Below are positions 35,582-45,400 of a stretch of DNA of 64,000 bases, piece after piece. How positions within the stretch are numbered: the stretch's first letter is position 1; every line of letters starts with the position of its first letter. The notes beneath the pieces are model-generated. The model worked only from the letters and a program-made list of their open reading frames with translations, made no database searches and was not told the DNA's origin. This DNA is from Shewanella atlantica. GTDB taxonomy: Bacteria; Pseudomonadota; Gammaproteobacteria; Enterobacterales; Shewanellaceae. The position numbers were made by a program, and so were the translations under genes. The stretch is taken from assembly GCF_003966265.1 (NCBI RefSeq), contig NZ_RXNV01000001.1, positions 868,001-932,000 on the forward strand, written 5' to 3'.

Positions 35582-36778
35582 TTATTTGCTAACATCTGCT
35601 TCCAAGCGATTGCTTTGACTAAATTTCCACCAAGTCATCAACAAAAGCTGGAAGGCAATAAATGGAAGACAGATAATCAGTAATAACTCCCAGCCCAATT
35701 GATGAATGACCCATCCGGCACTCAATGAGGCGAGCGCTTGAGAACCAAAGACTAAACTGTCATTCAACGCCTGTACCTTAAATTCTTCTCCGTGAGCATA
35801 ACAACGGGGTAGAAGCACGGTTCCTCCAACGAACAACAAGTTCCACCCCAAACCTAACAAGACTAATGCCAACCAATAGTTAAGAAGCTCGTTGCCCATC
35901 AAGGCAATAACTATGGTCACCAGATAGGCCATTAAACCCAGCAACATCATTTTAGATACGCCCCATCTTGCCACCAGCAACCCGGTGAACAGAGAGGGAA
36001 GGTACATGGCAATAATATGGCTCTGAATCACCCATTTAGTGTCGGCCAGAGAGTGATGTTCGATATGATGCATATGCAGAGGAGTGGCGGTCATCACGAA
36101 GCTCATCATGGCAAAACCTATGATGGCACCGGCAATCGCAACCCAGATTTGAGTGTGACTCAAAATGACCTTCAACGACCTTGGAGCGGCGTTAACCTCT
36201 TGTGTATGTATGGGGTTTAAGGTGGCGGACTCACGGTAAAACATCAGTGTAACTGCCGCCAGCAGGCAAACTAAGGTGAGAAACAGAAATGCGCCCACAT
36301 AGGGTGTGGTCACCAACTCACTACCAAGCAGCGCCAGCTCCGGCCCGAGGAAAGCAGCGACCAAACCGCCGAGCAGGACTCGCGATGCCGCCTTGGCAGC
36401 TAAAGCGGGGGCTACCGCTTCCATGGCAGCGAAACGATACTGCTGCACGATAGCTCCGGCGGTGCCAAGCAACGCGCCGCTGATACAGAAGATAATAAAG
36501 TCACGCTCGCCTATCCCATAGGCCCCAATGAGGCCTGCCATTGCAGCCAAGAGCGAACCACCGATAAATACTTTTTTACGCCCGAAACGCTTCATCAGTT
36601 GAGTCACAGGTAATATGGATATCGCGACCCCCAACACCATGGAAGTGATAGGCAAAGTGGCTAAGGCCGGGCTAGGTGCCAGCTCGACTCCGATGATCCC
36701 GCCCAATAACATCATCATAGGCGCGGCGCTCATAGCAAACGCTTGTGCCAGTGTCAGCACCCAAACATTAAATGGCAT
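35582..36778 (-). CDS. MFS transporter
   Basis: This 398-residue protein has twelve hydrophobic segments. The MFS loop motif between helices 2 and 3 is recognisable as MKRFGRKKVFIGG near residues 62-74, and a second basic loop (ARWGVSKMM) lies in the C-half. AGGAG is seven bases before the ATG. The ROK kinase gene follows 93 bp downstream on the same strand, so a sugar substrate is possible. The His-rich loop HMHHIEHHSL near residue 240 is unusual and could bind metal. Confidence 0.82.
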   Translation of the reverse strand: MPFNVWVLTLAQAFAMSAAPMMMLLGGIIGVELAPSPALATLPITSMVLGVAISILPVTQLMKRFGRKKVFIGGSLLAAMAGLIGAYGIGERDFIIFCISGALLGTAGAIVQQYRFAAMEAVAPALAAKAASRVLLGGLVAAFLGPELALLGSELVTTPYVGAFLFLTLVCLLAAVTLMFYRESATLNPIHTQEVNAAPRSLKVILSHTQIWVAIAGAIIGFAMMSFVMTATPLHMHHIEHHSLADTKWVIQSHIIAMYLPSLFTGLLVARWGVSKMMLLGLMAYLVTIVIALMGNELLNYWLALVLLGLGWNLLFVGGTVLLPRCYAHGEEFKVQALNDSLVFGSQALASLSAGWVIHQLGWELLLIICLPFIAFQLLLMTWWKFSQSNRLEADVSK

Positions 36779-37057
36779 TAATTAACTCCTGAAGTAAAAA
36801 ATGATGCACACCTTAGCTATGAGGTAGATGACCTTAGCTAAGCGATGGATGCTTTTTCTATTACGTTAATCTAAGCGATCTGCACAGGAATGTAACAAGT
36901 TAAATGCTTCAAAGTTTACAGCTCGTCCCCTGTTCAGCTTCCCTCTCCTCCATTGAGCTGCGATAATCGGGCACATTTATCGCTCTCGACAATAACCATT
37001 ACAATAAACACTGACAATGCATTCCTGAATAAATGGTCAGTGATAACCGGAGTATGT

Positions 37058-38845
37058 ATGACACAAACTATTGCCGCTCGTCTGGACGCCGTTCGCATCG
37101 AAATGACCAAAGCCAATCTCGATGCGTTTATCATTCCCCGTGCAGACGAATACCTGGGAGAGTATGTTCCCGAGCGCAACGAGCGCATGCTCTGGATCAG
37201 TAATTTCACCGGCTCTGCGGGTATGGTTATCGTACTTAAAGAGAGCGCGGTTATTTTTGTCGATGGTCGATATACAGTCCAGGTTAAGCAACAGGTCGAT
37301 GGCACACTATTTGAGTATCTTAGCCTGACAGACACACCACAAATTGAGTGGCTGACAGAAACCTTAAAGCGCGATGCCCGTGTAGGTTACGACTCTCGTC
37401 TCCATCCTCTTAGCTGGCAAAAGAGTGCTGAAAACAAATTGGCAAAGGCGCAGATAAGCTTAATCTCTGTCGATGAAAATCCTATCGATCTTCATTGGCA
37501 AAACAGACCTGCAGCCTCAACATCACCCGTCGTGCTCTTTGACGATAAGAGCGCGGGTAAGACCAGCTTGCAGAAGCGTAAGGAGATAGGCCTTGCCGTA
37601 GCCAAAGCCGGCGCAGATACCGCGCTCATCACTTCGCTCGACTCCTTCTGCTGGCTGCTGAACATTCGAGGCAGCGATGTTCCCTGCCTGCCCATCGTAT
37701 TAGGCACGGCGCTACTCCATGCCAATGGTGACATGGTTCTGTTCACTGACATTAAAAAATTACCCGCTGGCATCAATGAGCATGTAGGACAAGGCGTCAC
37801 CTTCTGCGACGAAGCGATGCTTAAATCAGCCCTCAATGAGTTAACGGGAACCAAACTCCTGGCAGACCCTAACTCCGCGAACGCCTGGTCACAGCTGACA
37901 GCCGAGCAGGCAGGCGCTAAATTAATTGCCGGCTTCGATCCGGTTTCACTGCCCAAGGCACAGAAAAATGAGTCAGAACTTGCCGGGATCCGAGCATGCC
38001 ATATTCGCGATGGCGTCGCGGTCAGTCGCTTTCTGGCCTGGTTAGATAAGGAGGTCTTGGCCGGCAATTTCTATGATGAGGGCGTCCTGTCGGATAAGTT
38101 AGAAACCTTCCGTCTAGAAGACGAGCTCTATCGTGAGCCGAGTTTCGACACTATATCTGCGGTGGGCGGTAACGCCGCCATGTGTCACTACAACCACAAT
38201 AATGGCACCCCTGCGACCATGACCAACAACAGTATCTATCTGGTCGATTCCGGCGCTCAATACCTCGATGGCACGACCGATGTCACCCGCACATTAGCCA
38301 TAGGTCAGGTGAGTGATGAGCAGAAGAAGATGGTCACCTTAGTCCTTAAGGGTCATATCGCCTTAGATCAGGCGCGCTTTCCAAGGGGCACCACCGGGCA
38401 GCAACTCGATGCTTTCGCCAGACAATACCTTTGGCAACATGGCTTCGACTACGACCATGGCACCGGACACGGAGTCGGTCACTTCCTGAGTGTCCATGAA
38501 GGGCCACAGCGTGTGGCAAAAAACAGCAATGATGTCGCCCTGCTTCCCGGCATGGTTATCTCTAATGAGCCCGGCTACTATCGCGCCGATGAATTCGGCA
38601 TACGCCTCGAGAACTTAGTGACGGTACGTCCCTGTGAAGCACTCGCTAACGCCGAACGTGAAATATTCGAGTTCGAGGCACTCACTATGATCCCCATGGA
38701 TTCCCGACTCATAGATAAAGCATTGTTGAATGATGCAGAGATCAATTGGTTTAATGACTATCATAGCTTGGTATTCGATACCCTATCGCCATTAATGAAG
38801 GGTGAAGAGCTAGCCTGGCTGACAAACGCAACTAAAGCGATTTAA
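37058..38845 (+). CDS. aminopeptidase P family M24 metallopeptidase (long form)
   Basis: This has 595 residues from the ATG at 37058, five bases after GGAG; the frame upstream is open but unsupported. It is the three-domain form related to eukaryotic-type aminopeptidase P: two creatinase-like domains, then the catalytic domain with VDSGAQYLDGTTDVTRT (two Asp), GTGHGVGHFLSVHEGP (His), ISNEPGYY (Glu) and IRLENLVTV (Glu). A short C-terminal domain ends in LMKGEELAWL. It should remove N-terminal residues before proline. Confidence 0.9.
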   Translation: MTQTIAARLDAVRIEMTKANLDAFIIPRADEYLGEYVPERNERMLWISNFTGSAGMVIVLKESAVIFVDGRYTVQVKQQVDGTLFEYLSLTDTPQIEWLTETLKRDARVGYDSRLHPLSWQKSAENKLAKAQISLISVDENPIDLHWQNRPAASTSPVVLFDDKSAGKTSLQKRKEIGLAVAKAGADTALITSLDSFCWLLNIRGSDVPCLPIVLGTALLHANGDMVLFTDIKKLPAGINEHVGQGVTFCDEAMLKSALNELTGTKLLADPNSANAWSQLTAEQAGAKLIAGFDPVSLPKAQKNESELAGIRACHIRDGVAVSRFLAWLDKEVLAGNFYDEGVLSDKLETFRLEDELYREPSFDTISAVGGNAAMCHYNHNNGTPATMTNNSIYLVDSGAQYLDGTTDVTRTLAIGQVSDEQKKMVTLVLKGHIALDQARFPRGTTGQQLDAFARQYLWQHGFDYDHGTGHGVGHFLSVHEGPQRVAKNSNDVALLPGMVISNEPGYYRADEFGIRLENLVTVRPCEALANAEREIFEFEALTMIPMDSRLIDKALLNDAEINWFNDYHSLVFDTLSPLMKGEELAWLTNATKAI

Positions 38846-39034
38846 TAGCAGAAAGCTATTTCGTAACAAAGGCTATTTCTTAACAGAAAGCAGTCTGGTA
38901 GCAGAAGCTACCAAAGTAAAAGCAAGACGATGGGCAGTGACGACGCCCTTCGTCCTGTCGCTTTTTGCAGTTCGACATCTCGTAAGCAAGGCTAAGAAAC
39001 ATACATCAAAACCAATCAAGATATTCCCGTATAG

Positions 39035-40234
39035 CTAAACCAGCCCGCAACCCACCTTTTCGTGCGCCTTCAACCAACGCATGATCTCGCTAAAAGGTTT
39101 TGGACGACAGATTAAGTATCCTTGCAGGCGCAGATCATCGATCTTCTCCAGATAATTGAGATCTCGTATATCTTCGACGCCCTCGGCGACCAGATCCACT
39201 CCCAATCCCTGACTGATATCCTGCAGAGATTTCAAAATGGTTTGTGCCAGCGGATCTAAGTGGATCCCCTTGACCAGACTCATATCGAGTTTGACCTCAC
39301 TGATCGGCAACTTACACAACTGAGACAGGTTGGTATAACCAGTGCCGAAATCATCGATAGCAACACCAAAGTTATGCAACCGGAGTCGACTGATACTCGA
39401 GTGCTGACTCTGCTTATCAAGCACCTGATTCTCTGTGATCTCTATGGTCACCTTTGAAGGTTCGAGCTGTTTGTCTTCACAGTAGCGCATCAAGCGGTTG
39501 GGCCAGCTTCGCTGTGCTAACTGGTTGGGGGTGAGGTTTATCGAGATACTGCTACCCAAACAGGCACTCACCCGGCTTATCTCTCTCCACTCATCCATAG
39601 CCCTGGTGATGAGTTTATCGGTTAAGGTATTGAGCAAGTTATTTTCTTCGGCCAGATCGATAAAGCGGCTCGGTGAGATCAGTTGTAATTGGTCTCCCTG
39701 TTGAATGCGGCATAACACCTCGAAGCCCTTTATCTCACCGGTTTTAACATCCATCTGAGCCTGATAATAGGGAATAACCTTGTCGCAGTTAATCGCTTCC
39801 TGCAACTCCTTCACCTCCATCATCGGCTTATTAGGCACCAGCTGAACATCCATCATATACAAGCGCTCGATACATATTTTAAGCTGGGAGGCGCAGACGG
39901 GCTTCATCAGGGCACCTAACAGCCTTAATCTGGAGTTCACGACAACCTGAGAGGCGGCTTCGATTATCCGGCTTTCCATGCCCGACGCTATGATAACCCC
40001 GCCCTTGAAACCAATCTTACTCAGCCTGATTAACAGCTCTATGCCATCCATTTTAGGCATATGAAGATCGACCACGATCACCTGATAATCACCTTTATAT
40101 TTGGTCAATGTCCGTAACGCCGTCTGGCCATCGCTACAGTACTCGATGCGATCCACGTTTAACTGCATAAAGTGTTTACTCAACACACGGCAAGAGCTAA
40201 GGGAATCGTCGATGATCAAGACATTAATTGTCAT
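39035..40234 (-). CDS. response regulator with EAL phosphodiesterase domain
   Basis: This 399-residue protein joins a receiver domain (DDSLSSC, phosphoacceptor Asp in VVDLHMPKMDG near residue 57) to an EAL domain (about 145-390). The EAL signature reads EVLCR. The catalytic set is complete: Asn in SINLTPN, Glu in ITENQ, IDDFGTGY with both Asp, Lys in EVKLD, Glu in VAEGVED and Gln in QGYLICRP. It should degrade cyclic di-GMP under control of an unlinked kinase. GAGGG lies seven bases before the ATG. Confidence 0.88.
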   Translation of the reverse strand: MTINVLIIDDSLSSCRVLSKHFMQLNVDRIEYCSDGQTALRTLTKYKGDYQVIVVDLHMPKMDGIELLIRLSKIGFKGGVIIASGMESRIIEAASQVVVNSRLRLLGALMKPVCASQLKICIERLYMMDVQLVPNKPMMEVKELQEAINCDKVIPYYQAQMDVKTGEIKGFEVLCRIQQGDQLQLISPSRFIDLAEENNLLNTLTDKLITRAMDEWREISRVSACLGSSISINLTPNQLAQRSWPNRLMRYCEDKQLEPSKVTIEITENQVLDKQSQHSSISRLRLHNFGVAIDDFGTGYTNLSQLCKLPISEVKLDMSLVKGIHLDPLAQTILKSLQDISQGLGVDLVAEGVEDIRDLNYLEKIDDLRLQGYLICRPKPFSEIMRWLKAHEKVGCGLV

Positions 40235-40609
40235 AACACACCCTCAACTGAGGGAAAAAAGGAAGTGAGCTAGAGTAAAAGCCATCGAGAAAATCAGGCG
40301 CTTCCGTTTGAAAACACAATAACTGTGTCATATTGCCTCCATGCAATCCAAGCTGTAAGAGTTATAAAGCCTAGACTACGAACCAAAACTGTCAAACAAC
40401 TTGCACCTATAAACAACCATATCGCGAGGTTCTTAGGTTAATAAGAGCAGAATTAAACAATACCAGGATATACCTGATAGTATTTGCTGTTAAAATCGAC
40501 GCAAATTTGCTATATTCCGCCGCCGTCATTTTTTGACGGCTATTGTTTATGGTAACACTGGCCTGCATGTTCGCAGGGCATTTGAATTGGTTAATACAGG
40601 AAACCCAAG
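40235..40609. other. leader of the RNA helicase gene
   Basis: This 375-bp divergent spacer has two hairpins near the helicase gene: GCCGTCA/TGACGGC at 40522-40540 and CCTGC/GCAGG around 40563-40578. Long structured leaders are common in cold-induced DEAD-box genes, so this one may be cold-regulated. No ORF is supported. Confidence 0.5.
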
Positions 40610-41917
40610 ATGAGATTTGAATCTTTTAGTTTTGCTCCCGAGATTTTACGTGCTATCTCAGAATGTGGTTATCAGAAAATGACGCCAGTTCAACAAGAAG
40701 CCATACCTGCGATCCGCAGAGGCATGGATGTATTAGCCAGTGCGCAAACGGGCACAGGTAAAACCGCCGCCTTCGCACTGCCTATCCTGCAGAAGATGTA
40801 CGACAACCCGGCTGAGACTCAGAGATCGAATACCCGCGCCCTGATCCTGACACCGACCCGTGAACTGGCCAGCCAAATAGCCGACAATATCAATGATTAC
40901 AGCAAGTACATGGAGGTTTCTGTATTAACCATCTATGGTGGTGTAAAGCTGGAGAGTCAGGCACAGAAGCTCAAACGTGGTGCAGACATCATAGTCGCCA
41001 CTCCAGGCCGTTTACTCGAGCACCTTCAGGCCTGTAACTTAAACCTGTCGAATGTCGACTTTATGGTATTAGACGAAGCGGACCGTATGCTGGATATGGG
41101 CTTTGTCTCTGATATCCAGAAGATACTTCAGGCGGTAAATAAGAACCGTCAAAACTTACTCTTCTCTGCCACTTTCTCAAGCGCAGTGAAAAACCTTGCC
41201 AACGATATGTTGGTCAAGCCAAAACTTATCAGTGTCGATAGCCAAAACAGCACCGCCGACACAGTGAGTCAAGTGGTCTACCCGGTCGAGCAGCGCCGTA
41301 AGCGTGAGCTACTGTCTGAACTTATCGGCAAGAAAAACTGGCAACAAGTTCTGGTCTTTACCGCGACACGCGATGCTGCAGATAAGCTGGTAAAAGAGTT
41401 AAATCTCGACGGTATCACATCGGCAGTTGTACATGGCGAGAAGGCTCAGGGTAACCGCCGCCGAGCTCTGCGTGAATTTAAAGAGGGTAAAGTCCGCGCC
41501 TTGGTGGCCACCGAAGTTGCCGCTCGCGGCCTGGATATCCAAAATCTTGAGTATGTGGTTAACTACGACCTACCTTTCCTTGCAGAAGATTACGTTCACC
41601 GCATCGGCCGTACAGGACGTGCCGGAAAGTCAGGCGTTGCGATCTCATTAGTAAGCCGTGAGGAAGAGCGTACCCTGCACGATATCGAAAAGCTGATCGG
41701 AAGAAAAATCAACCGTATCACCATCCCGGGTTATGAAGTCGGTAGCCGTGAACTGCTCATCAAGCAACTTCAAAAACGCCGCAGCTTTGCCAAGAAACAA
41801 CAAAGAGAAGATAACACCGGCGCACAGATGATCGCAGAGAAGAATCTGGGCAGCCGTAGAGTTAAAGTTAAAAACTCATCGAACAAGGCGCCTGGCAAGG
41901 TCAAGAAGATCAGATAA
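40610..41917 (+). CDS. rhlE: DEAD-box RNA helicase (RhlE-type)
   Basis: This 435-residue helicase shows all motifs in order: Q motif (GYQKMTPVQ), I (AQTGTGKT), Ia (PTRELASQ), Ib (TPGR), II (DEAD), III (SAT), IV (VLVFTAT), V (ATEVAARGLDI) and VI (HRIGRTGRAG). A basic C-terminal tail (KQLQKRRSFAKKQQ and KAPGKVKKIR) should bind RNA. The core and tail resemble RhlE. It likely helps ribosome assembly or RNA turnover, especially in the cold. An intrinsic terminator follows. Confidence 0.9.
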   Translation: MRFESFSFAPEILRAISECGYQKMTPVQQEAIPAIRRGMDVLASAQTGTGKTAAFALPILQKMYDNPAETQRSNTRALILTPTRELASQIADNINDYSKYMEVSVLTIYGGVKLESQAQKLKRGADIIVATPGRLLEHLQACNLNLSNVDFMVLDEADRMLDMGFVSDIQKILQAVNKNRQNLLFSATFSSAVKNLANDMLVKPKLISVDSQNSTADTVSQVVYPVEQRRKRELLSELIGKKNWQQVLVFTATRDAADKLVKELNLDGITSAVVHGEKAQGNRRRALREFKEGKVRALVATEVAARGLDIQNLEYVVNYDLPFLAEDYVHRIGRTGRAGKSGVAISLVSREEERTLHDIEKLIGRKINRITIPGYEVGSRELLIKQLQKRRSFAKKQQREDNTGAQMIAEKNLGSRRVKVKNSSNKAPGKVKKIR

Positions 41918-41950
41918 CCTTGCTTTCATTGGTGACACCTTTTTATCTGA

Positions 41951-41978
41951 AAATCACCGCTTGACGGTGATTTTTTCT
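41951..41978 (+). terminator. intrinsic terminator after the helicase gene
   Basis: AAATCACCG (41951-41959) and CGGTGATTT (41965-41973) pair around a five-base loop, followed by further T residues. Confidence 0.88.
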
Positions 41979-41999
41979 TAATGATACCGAGAACAAATA

Positions 42000-42626
42000 A
42001 TGACTAGCTATAATCAGGCCATCGTTGAATTTGCTCAAGCAGGCCTGGCCGCCCTTGAAGAACGCGCATCAAAAGCGAACGTCATAAAAACTGCCGCAGC
42101 CGAGAGTCACTTTCTCTGCAGCTGGATGGCGAGCGCCTTGAAAGTGAGACAGTTTTCCAAGTTGATAGCCAAAGACTTAACTCAATGGATCCGGGATGGC
42201 AGAAGTTTAGGTGCAGGCGCACAACTTCCCTCTCTGCTGGAACGTATCGATGATCAGTATCGCGCAGCCATGAGCAACCGGCAGCTTGGACAGTCTCTCG
42301 AACTATTCCTAAGTGAATTAGAGGAAAATGACTGGATCGTGATCCTCGATGAAGAGGTCACCACTAAGTTAAAGCTCGACAGTGAAGGGGAAAATAGTCT
42401 GGTTATATCCCACGAGCAGTATGAGAGCCATATCAAGGACAAAAATGTCATTAAGCCTATCACTATGTTTGTAAGGGCTAATGAGCAGGAGCTAGCCAGA
42501 GTGGCCGCCAAACATCAGCTTCTTCTCAGTCAGGGAGATAAGAAGGCCAGCTTAATCAAACACCATAAGGCCTATCGGGTTTTTCCGAATAATGAGCAAC
42601 CAGCACTGGCCCTGCTTCTTGATTAA
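42000..42626 (+). CDS. DUF2913-like hypothetical protein
   Basis: This is a 208-residue soluble protein. The N-terminal half is helical with HFLCSWMASALKVRQFSKLIAKDLTQWIRDGRSLGAGAQL, which resembles DUF2913 of gammaproteobacteria as I remember it. The remainder contains acidic helices and a terminal KAYRVFPNNEQPALALLLD. Function unknown. The stop is followed by a bidirectional terminator. Confidence 0.7.
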   Translation: MTSYNQAIVEFAQAGLAALEERASKANVIKTAAAESHFLCSWMASALKVRQFSKLIAKDLTQWIRDGRSLGAGAQLPSLLERIDDQYRAAMSNRQLGQSLELFLSELEENDWIVILDEEVTTKLKLDSEGENSLVISHEQYESHIKDKNVIKPITMFVRANEQELARVAAKHQLLLSQGDKKASLIKHHKAYRVFPNNEQPALALLLD

Positions 42627-42660
42627 GCAGTGCAGCTACCTGAGATATCTTCATCCATAA

Positions 42661-42685
42661 AAAAAGCGCCTGAGGCGCTTTTTCT
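42661..42685. terminator. bidirectional intrinsic terminator
   Basis: AAAAAGCGCC and GGCGCTTTTT (42661-42670, 42674-42683) with TGA loop form a perfect 10-bp stem between the convergent DUF2913-like and flotillin genes. Confidence 0.92.
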
Positions 42686-42698
42686 ATTTGAGTCTGTA

Positions 42699-44480
42699 TC
42701 AATTCAGGCCTTGCTCCTGCTGTTCTTCCTGTCCCCCACCATTAAGCTTGCTCTTAGGGGTATCTGGTACAGATATCAGATCCGATGCCAGCGGATGGTG
42801 ACCGGTTAGCAGATCGTTTAATCCCCCCTTGTCAGCATCGACCAAGCCCAACTCACGCAACATGGCATCGACAACCGGCGCATTAGCCCGATAATTGAGC
42901 GCCGCACTGGTCACTTGTTCGGCTATCCCCACCTGACCCGCTTGAACCAAAGCACCATCAGGATAACCCGAGGTAGCTGCTGCGCCGTATCCCTGCAATA
43001 TCTTGATCCCTTCGATATTCTCAAGAGGTTTAACCGACTGCTTAACCACTTCGGGCAAAGCGTCTAACACGGCTAATGACTTCTGCAGTTCAATCTGTTC
43101 ATCACTCAACACGTTTTCGGCTTCATGTAAGGCTTGCTTACCCGTAGCCTCGACGGCATAGACCTTCTCATCGGCTTCCGCCTGCAACATTTTAGCATCC
43201 GCCGCGGCTTTAGCTTCGATAAGAATGGCACTGGACTTATCTTCGGCCGCACGCTTCTCAGCTTCAGCCTGAACGGTGATCCCAACGGCCTCACGCTCGG
43301 CTTCTTTACGGGCGTCGATCACTTCGATCTCCTTGCTACGGTTAGCCTCAGCGACTTGACGAGTTGTGATAACCGCTTCCTCTTTCTCAACTTTCAACTT
43401 CTCGGCTTCTGCCGCCTTAGCGCGAGCAGCAGATTCCTCCTCAGATTTTTGAGCGACGGCGATCTGCTTATCTTGTTCGGCGACCTCAATATCTCTTTGT
43501 TGCTGAATGCGTGACTGCTCGATAGCTTTACGCTTCTCAATTTCGCGGGTCTCGATATCTTTAGTCTTTTCGATCTCCGCAGACTCGATAGCGCGTTCTT
43601 TAGCAATCTCAGCTTCACGCTCCTCTCGGGTTTTCTGTTCCTGCTGCTTTAAGATCTCCGCTTTTTGCTCCGCACGCTTAAAGTCCAACGCTTGTTGCTG
43701 AATCAATCGCGCTTCCTGTTCGGCCTGCTCGATAGCTAAGGACTCTTTCTCAGCATCCAGGTTTCGCATCTCAATTTTTATGCGGTTGTCTTGCTCGATA
43801 TCATTGGTTTCTTTGCGCTTCTCTTCAATAATTTTCGCAAGTCGGGCACGACCTTCGGCATCGAATGCGTTATTTTCATTGAAAAACTGTAGATCTGTCT
43901 GATCGAAGCCTGTCAGTGAAACAGACTCCAGCTCCAAGCCATTTTTTTCCAGATCGTTAGCAACATTATTCTGTACCCGCTGCACAAAATCGGCCCTTTG
44001 CTCATGCATCTCAGTCATGGTCATCTCGGCGGCAACGGCGCGCAGTACATCGACAAACTTCGACTCCATCAACTTCTTCACTTCTTCGACACGTGTGGTG
44101 CGTGACCCCAAGGTCTGCGCCGCCATCGAGATCCCATCGGCACTGGGAGCGACTCTCAGGTAAAAATCGGCCCTGACATCAACACGCATCCTGTCCTTGG
44201 TGATAAGTGCATCTTTCTGCATCTTCTCGACTTCGATACGTAACGTGTTCATGTTAACTGCGATAGTTTCATGCAGCACTGGCAACACAATAGCCCCGCC
44301 ATCTTTGACTATCTTCTCACCACCGAAACCAGTTCTGACAAACGCCGTCTCTTTTGAGGCGCGTCGATATAGTTTGGCGAAGATAAGCCCGATAACTAAC
44401 ATCCCCAGTAACACACTACCGGCTACGACAAATACGAAACTACCACCTAACGTCGATCCTATCCCCTGTATCTGATCCAT
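42699..44480 (-). CDS. yqiK: flotillin-family SPFH protein (YqiK-like)
   Basis: This is a 593-residue protein. A membrane segment (about 12-36) is followed by an SPFH/band-7 domain (VRTGFGGEKIVKDGGAIVLPVLH to about residue 210). A very long charged coiled coil of Glu, Ala, Lys and Arg (about 215-470) and an Ala/Gly-rich tail follow. It would scaffold membrane microdomains. AAGGAGG lies four bases before the ATG. It is preceded by the yqiJ-like gene, the normal partner of flotillin genes. The E. coli YqiK layout is the same. Confidence 0.88.
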   Translation of the reverse strand: MDQIQGIGSTLGGSFVFVVAGSVLLGMLVIGLIFAKLYRRASKETAFVRTGFGGEKIVKDGGAIVLPVLHETIAVNMNTLRIEVEKMQKDALITKDRMRVDVRADFYLRVAPSADGISMAAQTLGSRTTRVEEVKKLMESKFVDVLRAVAAEMTMTEMHEQRADFVQRVQNNVANDLEKNGLELESVSLTGFDQTDLQFFNENNAFDAEGRARLAKIIEEKRKETNDIEQDNRIKIEMRNLDAEKESLAIEQAEQEARLIQQQALDFKRAEQKAEILKQQEQKTREEREAEIAKERAIESAEIEKTKDIETREIEKRKAIEQSRIQQQRDIEVAEQDKQIAVAQKSEEESAARAKAAEAEKLKVEKEEAVITTRQVAEANRSKEIEVIDARKEAEREAVGITVQAEAEKRAAEDKSSAILIEAKAAADAKMLQAEADEKVYAVEATGKQALHEAENVLSDEQIELQKSLAVLDALPEVVKQSVKPLENIEGIKILQGYGAAATSGYPDGALVQAGQVGIAEQVTSAALNYRANAPVVDAMLRELGLVDADKGGLNDLLTGHHPLASDLISVPDTPKSKLNGGGQEEQQEQGLN

Positions 44481-44552
44481 TCTTCCTCCTTAAAAAATTA
44501 CGTTTATTTATTTGTCATCAAAAATGATTGGTTTCTCTTTAAACCTTGGTAT

Positions 44553-45188
44553 TCAGACCTGCGAGCTTAAAGAATCGAATGTTGAAGCTGTCCAGACACT
44601 TCCTTCCCGCCTGAGCAGTACTACCTGAGTACCTTTAGGAAACTCATGCCCCGGCATATCAGGTTCGACTAAGACGTAGTGTTTCTGTAGATGTTGATCT
44701 TTCACTAAGGCTTCGCTCGGATTGCCCTTGACCGCACACCCTAAGGTCACTGTGCCGACGCAGCCTGACAAACTGTCTATCGATATTGCGCTGGTTTCAT
44801 TTTTCGGTAATATTCTGGCGAGGCCAGCCCCCAAGTAGCGACAGGAAAAGAGGGTCAAAATCAGAGCTATGGGTAAACTGATGGCCTGATGTAAAACCTG
44901 ATCGGTAAATACCATAGCGAGAAAGTTACTTGTGTAACCGGCCAGCGCAAAACTCACCAAAACAAGGACAAACCAGATAAGGAGGGGGAGTCGATTCAGG
45001 CACAACCAACCGGCAACGCCGGTGAAGCCACTTACCTCAGGGTCAACATCGACGGAAAGCCAATCATCCAGCCCCCCGAGCAGACCTAAACCTAAGATTA
45101 AGGAAAAGCCTTCTAGCAGGCCTAATAAGAAAACGAGAGAGAGTGAGATTAAAAAAGGTAAATTAGCCTGAGCAAACAAGAATTCCAC
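44553..45188 (-). CDS. yqiJ: YqiJ/NfeD-like membrane protein
   Basis: This has 211 residues if it starts at the GTG at 45188, eight bases after GGAGG. That start yields VEFLFAQANLPFLISLSLVF, which lines up with the start of E. coli YqiJ; the longer frames have no ribosome site. Three to four membrane segments are followed by a soluble OB-fold domain with GCVGTVTLGCAVKGNPSEALVKD. Together with flotillin it likely organises membrane domains. Confidence 0.82.
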   Translation of the reverse strand: MEFLFAQANLPFLISLSLVFLLGLLEGFSLILGLGLLGGLDDWLSVDVDPEVSGFTGVAGWLCLNRLPLLIWFVLVLVSFALAGYTSNFLAMVFTDQVLHQAISLPIALILTLFSCRYLGAGLARILPKNETSAISIDSLSGCVGTVTLGCAVKGNPSEALVKDQHLQKHYVLVEPDMPGHEFPKGTQVVLLRREGSVWTASTFDSLSSQV

Positions 45189-45400
45189 TATACCAGCCTC
45201 CATGCACATTACAAAAATCCATTCCACTGAAAATAAAGCATAAAATTAACATTCAGCCTTAAATTCGTTTCTTGACTATAGCAAAATACATAAGATATAG
45301 AAATCCAAATTCTCGCCGATAAGGGATGTGCCCATTCAAGTTGGCTGTTACATTAAAAGTCAGTACCATAACCTGCAAATGACCCCATAATTGAGTTGAT

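Noticed and set aside
37492..38067. Long minus-strand frame inside the aminopeptidase P gene
   Set aside because: It is a shadow frame of a clearly conserved gene; composition is Ser/Ala-rich as expected for an antisense frame.
40235..40609. Riboswitch upstream of the helicase gene
   Set aside because: The hairpins do not match any riboswitch core I know; a structured cold-type leader is more likely.
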